The notes: generated from the letters alone by a model not told the origin. A DNA stretch of 64,000 nucleotides from Herbaspirillum rhizosphaerae (GCF_001189965.1 NZ_LFLU01000004.1:186001-250000); one strand, 5' to 3'. Counted from the stretch's first letter, positions 48,523 to 58,174 are shown. Numbers and translations are program-made.

Positions 48523-49461
48523 ATGGTCTTTGAAATGCGCGATCAGACTCTTTCCCGCCTCACTCCTCTTCGCCTTCGGTTTCTTGCGTGGATACTGCTC
48601 ATCTGCATACTCCCTCCCTTTGCCGGCGCAAGCGAAACCATCAAGAGAATCCAGGACAAGCGCACCGTGGTCGTGGCTTTCATGGGCGTGGTCGATAACC
48701 TGTCGCCCTTCGTGCTCATCGAACCGGATGGCGAAGTCAGCGGCTATTCCATCGACATTTGCCTGAAGATCGTACAAGGCATCAGGCAGGAGATGAAGCT
48801 CCCCACTCTCAAGGTTCAGTTTTTCCCCGTCAACATGGACACTCGTTTCAGCGCGCTGCTCAACAATCGTGCCGATCTCGAATGCAGCGTCAGCACCAAT
48901 AACGCCGAGCGGCGCAAGAAATTCTCGTTCACCATTCCGCATTTCTTTACGAGCGTACGCATGCTGGTACGAATGAATTCCGGCATCAAGGATTGGAGCG
49001 ACCTGCGCAACAAGCGCATCGTCACGACCAAAAGTACCGGAATAACCGACATCGTCACCAAACGCAGCAACATTGTTGCACTCAACCTGAGCATCACCGA
49101 ACTGGACTCCGACCAGGAATGCGTCAGAATGCTCGAACAAGGTCTTGCCGATGCCTTCATCATGGATGAGATTTTGCTGTACGGCGCGCGCGCGAGCGCC
49201 AACAATCCGGACAAGCTCGTCATTACAGGCGTATCGCTGTCCGTCGAACCCTACGCCATCATGTTTCGAAAAGACGATCCCGAATTCAAGAAAATGGTCG
49301 ACCGGCAAATGGCCAAACTCGTCGCCAGCGGAGAAATCGTCAGGCTCTATAACCGCTGGTTCATGCAACCCATCGGGCCCGATCGCAGATCGCTGAACAT
49401 GCCGATGAATTACATGCTGCGCGACTCGCTACGCTACCCGACAGACAAGATCACCAATTGA
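48523..49461 (+). CDS. Solute-binding protein family 3 (amino-acid ABC type)
   Basis: 312 residues. Signal peptide about 15-37 (LAWILLICILPPFAGA). Family 3 fold with VVVAFMGVVDNLSPFVLIEPDGEVSGYSIDICLKIV, ADLECSVSTNNAERRKKFSFTIPHF, and ELDSDQECVRMLEQGLADAFIMDEILLYG. Resembles glutamate/aspartate-type binding proteins (GltI-like), but the ligand is uncertain. There are no transporter genes beside it. The long N-terminus has a second possible start at M5. Confidence 0.88.
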   Translation: MVFEMRDQTLSRLTPLRLRFLAWILLICILPPFAGASETIKRIQDKRTVVVAFMGVVDNLSPFVLIEPDGEVSGYSIDICLKIVQGIRQEMKLPTLKVQFFPVNMDTRFSALLNNRADLECSVSTNNAERRKKFSFTIPHFFTSVRMLVRMNSGIKDWSDLRNKRIVTTKSTGITDIVTKRSNIVALNLSITELDSDQECVRMLEQGLADAFIMDEILLYGARASANNPDKLVITGVSLSVEPYAIMFRKDDPEFKKMVDRQMAKLVASGEIVRLYNRWFMQPIGPDRRSLNMPMNYMLRDSLRYPTDKITN

Positions 49462-49583
49462 ATTGCGTTGACCGCAAATCGGCGGCCAAATCAGGGCCTT
49501 GAATGAAAAACAAAAAGAAGAAAAAGAGTCGAATCGCAGGACGCGTCGAGTTTGAATTAAAACCGGAAACTATTTAGAAGAAG

Positions 49584-49660
49584 TGGCCTGCCCTAAGGGA
49601 ATCGAACCCCTAACCTATGGCTTAGAAGGCCATTGCTCTATCCGGTTGAGCTAAGGGCAG
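49584..49660 (-). tRNA. tRNA-Arg (anticodon TCT)
   Basis: 77 nt with encoded CCA. The acceptor pairs CTGCCCT / AGGGCAG are followed by G and CCA. The anticodon arm TGGCCTTCTAAGCCA has TCT. The T arm is AGGGGTTCGATTCCCTT. Confidence 0.95.
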
Positions 49661-49712
49661 ATCAAGAGGAGCCAAGTAAAAAATACGCTACTTGAAATCG
49701 TCTTCGGAAATG

Positions 49713-49742
49713 AAAACGGGCTGTCTTTCGACAGCCCGTTTA
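49713..49742 (-). terminator. Terminator of tRNA-Pro
   Basis: AACGGGCTGTC / GACAGCCCGTT perfect 11-bp stem, with a T run on the minus strand, 4 bp from the tRNA-Pro 3' end. Confidence 0.85.
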
Positions 49743-49746
49743 TGTG

Positions 49747-49823
49747 TGGTCGGAGTACAAGGATTCGAACCTTGGACCCCCTGGTCCCAAACCAGGTGCG
49801 CTACCGGGCTGCGCTACACTCCG
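49747..49823 (-). tRNA. tRNA-Pro (anticodon TGG)
   Basis: 77 nt with CCA. Acceptor CGGAGTG / TACTCCG. Anticodon arm CCTGGTTTGGGACCAGG, anticodon TGG. D arm and T arm (CCAAGGTTCGAATCCTTG) are intact. Confidence 0.97.
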
Positions 49824-50203
49824 AGAAGCGAGATAATATCCCGATAGGGGTATTCGGTCAACACCTTCTTCACATTTTTCTTCAAATATTTTACTTTTTT
49901 CTCTGCCTACGCCCCTCACGTGTTTGTCCGTCAGACATCTCCGACATTCTCCATCGTGCGCAATCTCAATCTCCGTCTGCGTTTGAATGCTGAAACACTC
50001 CTTGCAGTTTGGTTACACCTTGTTTCGCTTTCCTGATCGAAGATAACTGCATGCATGCGATCAATAGTCGTCATTCGATTTCAGCACGCGCAACTTCTTA
50101 TATTTTTTACTGCGCGACTTTCTGAAACGAACATGAATTGACGACTGACTCAGTTGCACCTTAGCTGCACTATTCGCACCACCGCACCGTCAGGAGAAAT
50201 CTC
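49824..50203. other. Gene-free AT-rich region before the DUF3300 gene
   Basis: 380 bp of unusually AT-rich, T-rich sequence for this genome. Apart from the promoters of tRNA-Pro (minus) and of the DUF3300 gene (plus), I see no gene, repeat or hairpin of note. Confidence 0.4.
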
Positions 50204-51610
50204 GTGAATAAAAAAAGCCTCGCCTGGATCGCCACAGCAATTTTTTCGCTGGCGTCCGGCATGTCGCAAGTCTCCGCGCAAGACATGAATCGTCCGCCGG
50301 CCGTGTTTACCCAGGAAGACCTGGATCAGATGCTGGCGCCGATCGCCCTCTACCCCGACTCTCTGTTGGCGCAAGTATTGATGGCGGCAACCTATCCGCT
50401 GGAAGTGGTGCAAGCCGCCCGCTTCATGGACAGCCGCCCCGGCCTGCAAGGCGACGGCCTGGCGCGCGCCATTGCGCCGATGCCGTGGGATCCCAGCGTC
50501 AAGTCGCTGGCGCAATTCCCTTCCGTGCTGGCGATGATGAATGACAAGCTGGACTGGACGCAGCGCCTGGGCGACGCTTTCCTGTCGCAACAGGCCAACG
50601 TGATGGACACCGTGCAAAACCTGCGCGTCAAAGCGCAAATCGCCGGCAACCTGCAATCGAGCGACCAGCAACGCATCCTGGAACAAGATCAGATCATCGT
50701 GATCGAACCGGTCAATCCGCAGGTGATCTATGTGCCTTATTACAATCCGACCGTCGTGTACGGCGGCTGGTGGTGGCCGCAGCGCCCTCCTGTCTATTGG
50801 GCGCCGCCGCCACGCTATCGTCCGCCCAACTATAACGTTTCGATCAACGTCGGCATATTCTTCGGCGCGGGAACCGGCATCGTCCGCTCGGTCTACAGCG
50901 ACGCCCGCCCCGACTGGCGGCAACATCATGTGCTGGTAAACAATGTGCGCATCAATAACGTCAACGTCACCAACAACGTGACCAGGAATGTCACTGTCAA
51001 CAACCAGCCTGTGGTGTGGCAGCACAATCGCCGCAATGGCCCGAATGATCGCCGTCCGGACGTCGGTAATGTGTCGCGCCCGAATGTCGCACCTGCCGCC
51101 CCTCCCGCACCGGCACCCCATGTGCAGAATGCGCCCATGCCGGCGGTAGCACCGGTGCCGGCGCGTCCGGAACAGCGTCCGGGCCAGCCGCCGGTTACCG
51201 CAGGGCGTGACAATCGCGACAATCATGACAATCGCGACAATCATGACAATCGCGACCGTCCCGACCGCAATCCGCACAACGAGCAACGGCCGCCGCAGGC
51301 ACGGCCTCCGCAAGCGCTGATGGCGCCGAACAATCCGCCTCAAGCGCAACAAGCCGCGCCTCGTCCGCAACCGGCGCCACAGGCGCATGCGGCCCCGCCC
51401 GCACCGCAGATGCCGCCGGCCCGTCCGGTTCGCCAGGAAAACGAACATCGTCAGGAACGCCCGGAACAGCATGCCCAGCAGCCGCAACAACGCCCGGCGC
51501 CCGAAGTTCGCGCACCGGCGCCACGTCCTCCTGAAAGACAGGAAGCGGCGCCACGCCCCGAACAACGGCCGCAACGCGATGAACGCGCCAATCGCCGTGA
51601 CGACAAGTAG
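50204..51610 (+). CDS. DUF3300 secreted protein with Asp/Asn/Arg and Pro-rich tail
   Basis: 468 residues from a GTG at 50204 with strong SD (AGGAGA). Signal peptide about 1-25 (ends VSA). The DUF3300 domain (about 35-200) has the conserved LDQMLAPIALYPDSLLAQVLMAATYPLEV and VIYVPYYNPTVVYGGWWWP. Then a Asn/Val-rich strand segment (NNVRINNVNVTNNVTRN) and a long Arg/Pro/Gln/His-rich disordered tail (about 285-468) with an imperfect (R/H)DN repeat. Function of DUF3300 unknown; envelope location likely. Confidence 0.9.
   Translation: MNKKSLAWIATAIFSLASGMSQVSAQDMNRPPAVFTQEDLDQMLAPIALYPDSLLAQVLMAATYPLEVVQAARFMDSRPGLQGDGLARAIAPMPWDPSVKSLAQFPSVLAMMNDKLDWTQRLGDAFLSQQANVMDTVQNLRVKAQIAGNLQSSDQQRILEQDQIIVIEPVNPQVIYVPYYNPTVVYGGWWWPQRPPVYWAPPPRYRPPNYNVSINVGIFFGAGTGIVRSVYSDARPDWRQHHVLVNNVRINNVNVTNNVTRNVTVNNQPVVWQHNRRNGPNDRRPDVGNVSRPNVAPAAPPAPAPHVQNAPMPAVAPVPARPEQRPGQPPVTAGRDNRDNHDNRDNHDNRDRPDRNPHNEQRPPQARPPQALMAPNNPPQAQQAAPRPQPAPQAHAAPPAPQMPPARPVRQENEHRQERPEQHAQQPQQRPAPEVRAPAPRPPERQEAAPRPEQRPQRDERANRRDDK
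51209..51253 (+). repeat. 9-bp tandem repeat in the DUF3300 gene
   Basis: Five copies of GACAATC(GC/AT), alternating so that the true period is 18 bp, encoding RDN and HDN in turn. Two diverged copies (GACCGTCCC, GACCGCAAT) follow. The repeat keeps the frame; copy number may vary between strains. Confidence 0.85.
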
Positions 51611-51670
51611 CAGACAGGCAATGCCCGGCTGCAACATGAGGCGAGCAGACTGACGCGCGGGCCGACGAAC

Positions 51671-51702
51671 TTGGCTGAATACGGCGCTGAATACGCTATA
51701 AT
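51671..51702 (+). promoter_or_regulatory. Promoter-like sequence upstream of the prfC leader terminator
   Basis: A perfect TATAAT at 51697-51702. A TTGGCT lies at 51671, but with 20 bp spacing; a weaker CTGAAT gives 16 bp. The expected start site is near 51709. A small inverted repeat CTCGG / CCGAG overlaps it (51703-51715). Confidence 0.5.
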
Positions 51703-51735
51703 CTCGGCTTCCGAGACGTGACCAGACGCTATCCG

Positions 51736-51763
51736 AAGGGTTGGATCCTCCAGCCCTTTTTCG
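51736..51763 (+). terminator. Intrinsic terminator inside the prfC leader
   Basis: AAGGGTTGGA / TCCAGCCCTT (one G-U pair) with a 3-nt loop and then TTT-CG-TTT. It lies after the TATAAT at 51697 and 96 bp before the prfC ATG. It could end DUF3300 transcription or act on transcripts from the TATAAT. Confidence 0.65.
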
Positions 51764-51858
51764 TTTCCGTCACATCCATACCAGCGACCTCGCTCTCAAT
51801 GACCGCGCAGTCCGCTCATGGCTCTCATCGCTAACGCCTTACGACCCACCGACTCACG

Positions 51859-53517
51859 ATGCAAGACATTACTTCCGATTTCGAGAACGAAGACGCCGGC
51901 TCGCGCAGCAAGGCTCCGCTTGAGCTGATCGCGCGCGAAGTGGCGCGCCGCCGCACCTTCGGCATTATTTCCCACCCCGATGCGGGCAAGACGACGCTGA
52001 CTGAAAAACTGCTGCTGTTCTCGGGCGCGATCCAGCTGGCCGGCACCGTCAAGGCGCGCAAGAGCGGTCGCCACGCCACCTCCGACTGGATGGAAATCGA
52101 AAAGCAGCGCGGCATCTCGGTGGCCAGCTCGGTGATGCAGTTCGAATACCGCGACCATGTGGTCAATCTGCTCGACACCCCGGGCCACCAGGACTTCTCG
52201 GAAGACACCTACCGCGTGCTGACGGCGGTCGACTCCGCCCTGATGGTGATCGACGCCGCCAAAGGCGTGGAAGAACAGACCATCAAGCTGCTCAACGTCT
52301 GCCGCATGCGCAACACGCCGATCATCACCTTCATGAACAAGATGGACCGCGAAACCCGCGACCCGCTTGAGCTGCTGGATGAACTGGAATCGGTACTGAA
52401 GATTCAATGCGCGCCGGTGACCTGGCCGATCGGCATGGGCAAGAATTTCCGCGGCGTGTATCACCTGCTGCGCGACGAAATCATGCTATTCAAGGCCGGC
52501 GAAGAGCGCGCCGACGGCAGCGTCGAAATCATCAAGGGCATCGACAATCCCAAACTGGTGGAAATGTTCCCACTGGAAATCGAACAGCTCAAGATGGAAG
52601 TCGAGCTGGTGCATGGCGCATCGCATCCGTTCAGCCTGGAAGACTTCCTGGCCGGCATCCAGACGCCGGTGTTCTTCGGTTCAGCGATCAACAACTTCGG
52701 CGTACGCGAAATCCTCAACGCCCTGCTCGACTGGGCGCCGGGTCCGGGCGGACGCGACGCCACCGTGCGCAGCGTGGCGCCGAACGAAGCGCCGTTTTCC
52801 GGCTTCGTGTTCAAGATCCAGGCCAACATGGACCCGGCTCACCGCGACCGCATCGCCTTCCTGCGCGTGTGCTCCGGCCGCTTCGAGCGCGGCATGAAGC
52901 TCAAGCATCTGCGCCTGAACCGCGAGATCAAGGTGTCATCGGTGGTGACCTTCATGGCATCGAGCCGCGAACAGGTGGAAGAGGCCTACGCCGGCGACAT
53001 CATCGGCTTGCCGAACCACGGCAACATGCAGATCGGCGACAGTTTCTCCGAAGGCGAACTGCTGCAGTTCACCGGCATCCCCTACTTCGCGCCGGATTTC
53101 TTCCGCGTCGCGCGCATCCGCAATCCGCTCAAGATCAAGCAGTTGCACAAGGGCTTGCAGCAGCTCGGCGAAGAAGGCGCAGTGCAGGTCTTCAAGCCGA
53201 CCAACAACAGCGACCTGATCCTCGGCGCAGTCGGCGTGCTGCAGTTTGAAGTCGTGGCGAGCCGCCTGCTCAACGAATACGGCGTCGACGCCGTGTTCGA
53301 AGGCACCAGCATCAGCAGCGCACGCTGGGTGACCTGCGAAGACAAGAAGATGCTGGCCGATTTCGAGAAATCCTCGGCCGGCTTCAACCTGGCGCACGAT
53401 GCCGCCGGCAACCTGGCCTACCTGGCGACCTCAGGCGTCAACCTGCGCCTGACGCAGGAACGCTGGCCGGAAGTCACCTTCCACGCGACGCGCGAACACG
53501 CCGCCAAGCTGGATTGA
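51859..53517 (+). CDS. prfC: Peptide chain release factor 3
   Basis: 552 residues, GTPase that recycles RF1/RF2 after peptide release. G domain: [18 protein letters not shown] (P loop), DTPGHQDF (G3), NKMDRE (G4). Domains II and III follow. It has no clear SD (CACG before the ATG). It lies 7 kb after prfB. Confidence 0.97.
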   Translation: MQDITSDFENEDAGSRSKAPLELIAREVARRRTFGIISHPDAGKTTLTEKLLLFSGAIQLAGTVKARKSGRHATSDWMEIEKQRGISVASSVMQFEYRDHVVNLLDTPGHQDFSEDTYRVLTAVDSALMVIDAAKGVEEQTIKLLNVCRMRNTPIITFMNKMDRETRDPLELLDELESVLKIQCAPVTWPIGMGKNFRGVYHLLRDEIMLFKAGEERADGSVEIIKGIDNPKLVEMFPLEIEQLKMEVELVHGASHPFSLEDFLAGIQTPVFFGSAINNFGVREILNALLDWAPGPGGRDATVRSVAPNEAPFSGFVFKIQANMDPAHRDRIAFLRVCSGRFERGMKLKHLRLNREIKVSSVVTFMASSREQVEEAYAGDIIGLPNHGNMQIGDSFSEGELLQFTGIPYFAPDFFRVARIRNPLKIKQLHKGLQQLGEEGAVQVFKPTNNSDLILGAVGVLQFEVVASRLLNEYGVDAVFEGTSISSARWVTCEDKKMLADFEKSSAGFNLAHDAAGNLAYLATSGVNLRLTQERWPEVTFHATREHAAKLD

Positions 53518-53543
53518 GCATATCGGGACCGCCCGCGCCGCAA

Positions 53544-53576
53544 TAAAAAATCCCCGCCAGATGCGGGGATTTTTTA
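53544..53576. terminator. Bidirectional terminator between prfC and ppx
   Basis: AAAAAATCCCCGC / GCGGGGATTTTTT with a 5-nt loop, 27 bp after prfC and 44 bp after the convergent ppx stop. It has T runs on both strands. Confidence 0.93.
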
Positions 53577-53619
53577 TGACCGGTGAGGCCGGCGAGATAA
53601 TCGCCAGACAATCAACGCA

Positions 53620-55077
53620 TCAGGCATTCACGCGAATCGAGAAGTCGACGCCGACGCCGCTCCACCATTCCTGCTCTTTCTGCATCCAGTACGACACCGT
53701 CGGGTGGTTCCGCACCCAGTCGCTCTTGATTTCCAGATCGATGCGATTTTTCATCTTCAGGCGAATATCGTCCCAATCCAGCGTGATGTGCGAGTGCATG
53801 AACATCACCGCCAGACGCAAGGCCAGCACCGCCTTGGCGAAATCGGCATCGGACAGCACCTCGCCGATTTTGCGCAGATTGCCTTTCTGACCGAGGATCA
53901 GCGTGCTCATCACGCGCTGCTCGCGGGTAGTGAATCCGGGCAGATCGGCATTTGCGATCAGATAGGACGAATGCTTGTGGTAACTGCTTTGCGACACCAC
54001 CAGACCGGCTTCGTGCAGCAAGGCGCTCCAGTTCAGGTACTTGGAATAGACCTCGTTGCCGGGCTTGAGCATCTCGAAAAATCCGAGCGCCGTCTCTGCC
54101 ACCTGGCGCGCGCGCAACTCATCGATATGGAAACGGCGGCTGAAATCATCCACCGATTGCTCACGGCGATCGCGCTGCGTGGCGCGCAATTGCAAGTCCC
54201 ACATCACGCCCATGCGCAGACCGGCTTCCACCGGCGTGATCACGGAGATGTTCAGCTCCTGCATCAAGCCGATCAACACGGCCAGACCGCCCATGATGAC
54301 CAGCGCGCGGTCCGGTTTCATGCCGGTGAGTTCGATATTGCTGGCGTGGCCGAAGGCGATCAGGCGCTGCTTCAGTTCTTCAACGCTGGCCGGCGTGACG
54401 CGACCGTCGCCCATGCCGTTGCGGGCAATCGTGTCGGCGATCGCGCGCATGGTGCCGGACGATCCATAGACCTTGCTGCGATGCTGGGCGCCGAACGGCA
54501 CGACGGCGTCTTCCACATGCGAGCGCGCCGACAGGATGGCGCGTTCAAAGGATTCTTCGTCGATGACGCCGTCGGAGAAAAATGCCTGACTCTGATTCAC
54601 CGTGCCGATGCCGAAGGATTCAACCCGCTTGATGTCGCTGCCGCGACCGAGGATGACTTCGGTGGAACCGCCGCCGATGTCGATCACCAGGCGGTCCTCA
54701 TCCGGCAGCGCCAGGGCGCCGGCGACACCCATGTAAATCAGGCGGCCTTCTTCCTCGCCGGAAATGATTTCCACCGGATAGCCGATGGCGCGCTCGGCGT
54801 CAGGCAGGAACTCATGTGCATTCTTGGCCACGCGCAAGGTATTGGTGGCCACCACGCGCACCGCGTCCAGCTGGTAATCGCGCAGGATGGTACGGAAACG
54901 CGCCAGGGATTCGACCGCGCCGGCGATGGCCTGCGGCGTCAGCTTCCCGTTCTTGTCCAAGCCGGCTGCCAGGCGGATGGGGTCGCGCGCACTCTTGATC
55001 ACGCGTATCGAATCACCCTCATGCTTGCCTATGTGCATACGGAAGCTGTTGGAGCCAAGATCTACTGCTGCAAACAT
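53620..55077 (-). CDS. ppx: Exopolyphosphatase (Ppx/GppA family)
   Basis: 485 residues. It cleaves terminal phosphate from polyphosphate or converts pppGpp to ppGpp; family members differ. FAAVDLGSNSFRMHIG start (phosphate-binding loop), SGEEEGRLIYMGVAG, LVIDIGGGSTEVILG and GSSGTMRAIADTI. C-terminal HD-like domain about 310-485. A good SD (AAAGGG) is present. GppA-like use cannot be excluded. Confidence 0.93.
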   Translation of the reverse strand: MFAAVDLGSNSFRMHIGKHEGDSIRVIKSARDPIRLAAGLDKNGKLTPQAIAGAVESLARFRTILRDYQLDAVRVVATNTLRVAKNAHEFLPDAERAIGYPVEIISGEEEGRLIYMGVAGALALPDEDRLVIDIGGGSTEVILGRGSDIKRVESFGIGTVNQSQAFFSDGVIDEESFERAILSARSHVEDAVVPFGAQHRSKVYGSSGTMRAIADTIARNGMGDGRVTPASVEELKQRLIAFGHASNIELTGMKPDRALVIMGGLAVLIGLMQELNISVITPVEAGLRMGVMWDLQLRATQRDRREQSVDDFSRRFHIDELRARQVAETALGFFEMLKPGNEVYSKYLNWSALLHEAGLVVSQSSYHKHSSYLIANADLPGFTTREQRVMSTLILGQKGNLRKIGEVLSDADFAKAVLALRLAVMFMHSHITLDWDDIRLKMKNRIDLEIKSDWVRNHPTVSYWMQKEQEWWSGVGVDFSIRVNA

Positions 55078-55337
55078 TCAATCCCTTTCAATCGGGGGTA
55101 TTTCCGGAAATTATTTAGCAAATTTTAAAAAATGCTGGCGAACTGACACAATAGTTGCCTAGCATGACAGTTTCATGACATCCGCACGAATCTGACAATA
55201 CATCGCAAAAGACCTTCTCGTCATCTTGAAAAGCCGGCAGATACGCGGCCTTGCATACATCGGGCAATACAAACATGCTCGCAGCCAACGGGGAAATAAG
55301 GTCTAATAGCGCCAGCCCATATTTTAACGATTTAAAC

Positions 55338-56090
55338 ATGCCCGGTATTCTTTATCTCGTACCCAACACCCTGGGTCCGGCCGACACGGCGGACGGCGAT
55401 GTACTCGCCTCCATCCTGCCGGCCGAAGTGCAGGCGCTTGCCGCACGCCTCGACTATTTTGTCGCGGAAAACGCCAAGACCACGCGCGCCTTCCTGAAAC
55501 TGATCAACGCCAATTATCCGTTGAGCAAACCTTTGCAGGAAATCAAGATCGCCGAACTCAACGTCAACACCGAAGCGGCGGCGCTGCCGGCTTTGCTGGC
55601 GCCGTTGCTGGCGGGGCAAGATGCAGGATTGATTTCGGAAGCCGGCGTGCCGGCGGTGGCCGATCCTGGCGCCAATCTGGTCCGGCTGGCGCATCAGCAA
55701 GGCATACAGGTGCGCCCGCTGGTCGGCCCCTCGTCCTTGTTGCTGGCGGTGATGAGCAGCGGCCTGAACGGCCAGAGCTTCGCCTTCAACGGCTATCTGC
55801 CGACCGACGCGGCGCAACGCGCCAAACGCATCAAGCAACTGGAAGAGCGCTCGCGCCAGGAAAAGCAGACGCAATTACTGATCGAGACGCCCTATCGCAA
55901 CGGCGCCATGCTGGAAGCGCTGGCCACTGCCTGCAACGGTACGACGCTCATCAGCGTCGCCACCGATCTGACGCTGGCGAGCGAAGCCATCAAGACGCAG
56001 ACGGCCGGCAAATGGAAAAACGATATCGCTGCGGGCAAAACGCCGGACTTTCACAAGAAACCTACCGTGTTTTTGCTGCTGGCAGACTAA
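55338..56090 (+). CDS. SAM-dependent methyltransferase, tetrapyrrole-methylase (RsmI-like) family
   Basis: 250 residues from the ATG at 55338 (MPGILYLVPNTLGP); the frame is open upstream but without a convincing start or SD. Tetrapyrrole (corrin/porphyrin) methylase fold with GLISEAGVPAVADPGANLVRLAHQ and VGPSSLLLAVMSSGLNGQSFAFNGYLP, as in RsmI, which methylates C1402 of 16S rRNA. It is shorter than RsmI (about 280) and lacks its typical N-terminal GTLY, so it may be a distinct paralogue. Confidence 0.85.
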   Translation: MPGILYLVPNTLGPADTADGDVLASILPAEVQALAARLDYFVAENAKTTRAFLKLINANYPLSKPLQEIKIAELNVNTEAAALPALLAPLLAGQDAGLISEAGVPAVADPGANLVRLAHQQGIQVRPLVGPSSLLLAVMSSGLNGQSFAFNGYLPTDAAQRAKRIKQLEERSRQEKQTQLLIETPYRNGAMLEALATACNGTTLISVATDLTLASEAIKTQTAGKWKNDIAAGKTPDFHKKPTVFLLLAD

Positions 56091-56098
56091 CAATCAGG

Positions 56099-56980
56099 TC
56101 ACTGCTTGCGCCCCATGCTGGCGTTAATCCAGTCAGCAATACGCGTCACGACTTCCTGCTCAATGCCGTTGTAGCCGTGATAGGCCATGGCTTCGCAAGG
56201 ATCGCCCTTGCTGATCCCGCCACGCACGCTGATCAGTTCTTTTTCAGGCACCGCGCTCAGCGCATCCATCAGACGCGGCACGTCGCTGAATGCACAGACC
56301 TTGCAGTTATCCTGCTCGTGATGCAGAACCAGCACGGGAATGCGCAGACGCTGCAGCGGCATGTCGGGGACGGCGCTCCCGCCCCTGTTCTCGCGCAGAA
56401 GGGTCGACGTCAGGACCAGTCCGTCCGGGCCGCCGCCGGCCTTGTCCAATTGCGTCGAGATAAAGGCGGCAGACTGCGTGCCGCGGCTGGTACCGACCAG
56501 CCAGACCGGGATTTCCGATTGTTGACGCAGCCATGCCATGACAGCCTTGATGTCTTCAACATGCTGGGGAGTCTCGCGAAAGCCGGTGAGAAACGGATAC
56601 GATTGCCGGTCCGACGGCGCATCCACGACGGCAACGGCAAATCCGTGCTTAACAAATAGCTGACGCGTACGCACGAGAAAATTACCTCGTCCGGCGTCCA
56701 ATTTCCCTTCGGGAGAGATACGCAAAATCCCGTCTCCTCCTGAAAACAAGATCACGGATGCGACGGGATGCGGAGGAGCCAGATAAATAAAGCGCTGCGT
56801 CGCGCCGGGACGTGTCGGCAAGTCGACAACCTGACGGGAGAACTGTGGCGCCGGATTTTCCTGCGACCATGCTGTCGCCACGGCAAACGGCGCCAGCAAG
56901 ATGATCAGGGCAAACGCTCGGAGCACACGAAGCACTCCAGCGACAAGAGCAAGACTCCCCGGATGTCTGATCGCATGCAT
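56099..56980 (-). CDS. Secreted alpha/beta hydrolase
   Basis: 293 residues from the ATG at 56980 with an AGGAGG SD; 23 earlier codons are probably non-coding. A long signal peptide or N-terminal anchor (about 8-42, HPGSLALVAGVLRVLRAFALIILLAPFAVATAWS). Fold elements: VILFSGGDGILRIS, nucleophile elbow GTSRGT, acid region VLVLHHEQDNCKVC, and a late His (YHGYNGIEQEV). Substrate unknown. Confidence 0.82.
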   Translation of the reverse strand: MHAIRHPGSLALVAGVLRVLRAFALIILLAPFAVATAWSQENPAPQFSRQVVDLPTRPGATQRFIYLAPPHPVASVILFSGGDGILRISPEGKLDAGRGNFLVRTRQLFVKHGFAVAVVDAPSDRQSYPFLTGFRETPQHVEDIKAVMAWLRQQSEIPVWLVGTSRGTQSAAFISTQLDKAGGGPDGLVLTSTLLRENRGGSAVPDMPLQRLRIPVLVLHHEQDNCKVCAFSDVPRLMDALSAVPEKELISVRGGISKGDPCEAMAYHGYNGIEQEVVTRIADWINASMGRKQ

Positions 56981-57012
56981 TGCAGCCTCCTGCATTGAAT
57001 TCGTTGCCGATG

Positions 57013-57042
57013 AAAAAAGGCGACGAAGCCGTCGCCTTTTCA
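57013..57042 (-). terminator. Terminator between sppA and the secreted hydrolase
   Basis: AAAAAGGCGACG / CGTCGCCTTTT stem with a short loop and T run on the minus strand, 19 bp after the sppA stop. Confidence 0.8.
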
Positions 57043-57060
57043 TGAGCAAATATACCCCAA

Positions 57061-58104
57061 CTAACGCAACTGAATCGCGCCGCCCGACAACATCGACTTG
57101 GCGACGCCGCTGCCGACCGCTACGCCGAACTTCTTCAGCACGCGCTCAGGCAGACCTTCGGTCTGGGTGTAATCGACCAGGTCTTCCGCCTTGATCACGT
57201 CGCGCGCCACGCTGTCGACGGTGCCGTAGCCGTCGGCCAGGCCCATTTCAACCGCTTTGGAGCCGATCCAGAACAGGCCGGAGAAAGTTTCCGGCGTTTC
57301 CTTCAGGCGCTGGCCGCGGCCCTTGCGCACGGCGTCGATGAATTGCTGGTGAATGTCGCTCAGCATTTGCTGGGCGTATTCCTTTTGCTTGGCGTTTTGC
57401 GGGCTGAACGGATCCATGAAGCCCTTGTTCTCGCCGGCAGTCAGCAGACGGCGCTCGACGCCGACCTTGTCCATCAGGCCGGTGAAGCCGAAGCCGTCCA
57501 TCAACACGCCGATGGAGCCGACGATGCTGGCCTTGTTGACGTAAATCTTGTCGGCCGCGGCAGCGATGTAATACCCGCCGGATGCGCACATTTCTTCCAC
57601 CACCACGTACAGCGGCTTCTTCGGATATTCCTTGCGCAGGCGCACGATTTCATCGTTGATCATGCCGGCTTGCACCGGGCTGCCGCCGGGGCTGTTGATC
57701 TTGAGGATGACGCCCATCGAATCGTCGGCGGCGAAGGCCTTGTCCAGCGCCGGGATCACCGCTGCGGCCGAACCGCGGCCTTCGGCCTCGATGGTGCCGT
57801 TGATTTCAACCAGCGCGGTATGCGTGCCGACCGGCTCCGCGTCCGACTTGGTGTAATTGAATGCGGTCCAGATCACGAAGACGAACACGGCCAGTCCGGC
57901 GATCTTGAAGAAAATGCTCCAGCGGCGGCGTGCGCGCTGCTCCTTGACGGCGAACAGCGCCAGCTTTTCCAGCACGTCGCGCTCCCAGCCGCCCTTTTTG
58001 TCGTCGGCAGCGGCCGATGTTCCGGTAGTAGGCGGCACCGGCGGCGGCGATGCAGGAGTTTGCGGCGGTTGCGCTTGAGGATTTTCGAATTCGTTATTGC
58101 TCAT
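57061..58104 (-). CDS. sppA: Signal peptide peptidase SppA (S49, short type)
   Basis: 347 residues. Pro/Ala-rich N-terminus (about 1-30), TM about 64-82, then a single S49 protease domain. Catalytic Ser in VVEEMCASGGYYIAAAAD and Lys in DKIYVNKASIVGSIGV. Cleaves signal peptides left in the membrane. Last gene of rluC-HAD-Rieske-sppA, 70 bp after the Rieske gene. Confidence 0.94.
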   Translation of the reverse strand: MSNNEFENPQAQPPQTPASPPPVPPTTGTSAAADDKKGGWERDVLEKLALFAVKEQRARRRWSIFFKIAGLAVFVFVIWTAFNYTKSDAEPVGTHTALVEINGTIEAEGRGSAAAVIPALDKAFAADDSMGVILKINSPGGSPVQAGMINDEIVRLRKEYPKKPLYVVVEEMCASGGYYIAAAADKIYVNKASIVGSIGVLMDGFGFTGLMDKVGVERRLLTAGENKGFMDPFSPQNAKQKEYAQQMLSDIHQQFIDAVRKGRGQRLKETPETFSGLFWIGSKAVEMGLADGYGTVDSVARDVIKAEDLVDYTQTEGLPERVLKKFGVAVGSGVAKSMLSGGAIQLR

Positions 58105-58174
58105 ATCGTCACTCTGATAGACAGCCCGAAGAAAGCCAACATGCCGGCTTCGGCTGCCTGGGTTCCCGCATGGC

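Noticed and set aside
49742-49993. Short plus-strand frame over tRNA-Pro
   Set aside because: Also an antisense-tRNA artefact (RIRTLDPLVPNQVRYRAAL-like peptide).
51209-51253. Possible CRISPR-like repeat
   Set aside because: 9/18-bp coding tandem repeat without spacers, inside the DUF3300 gene.
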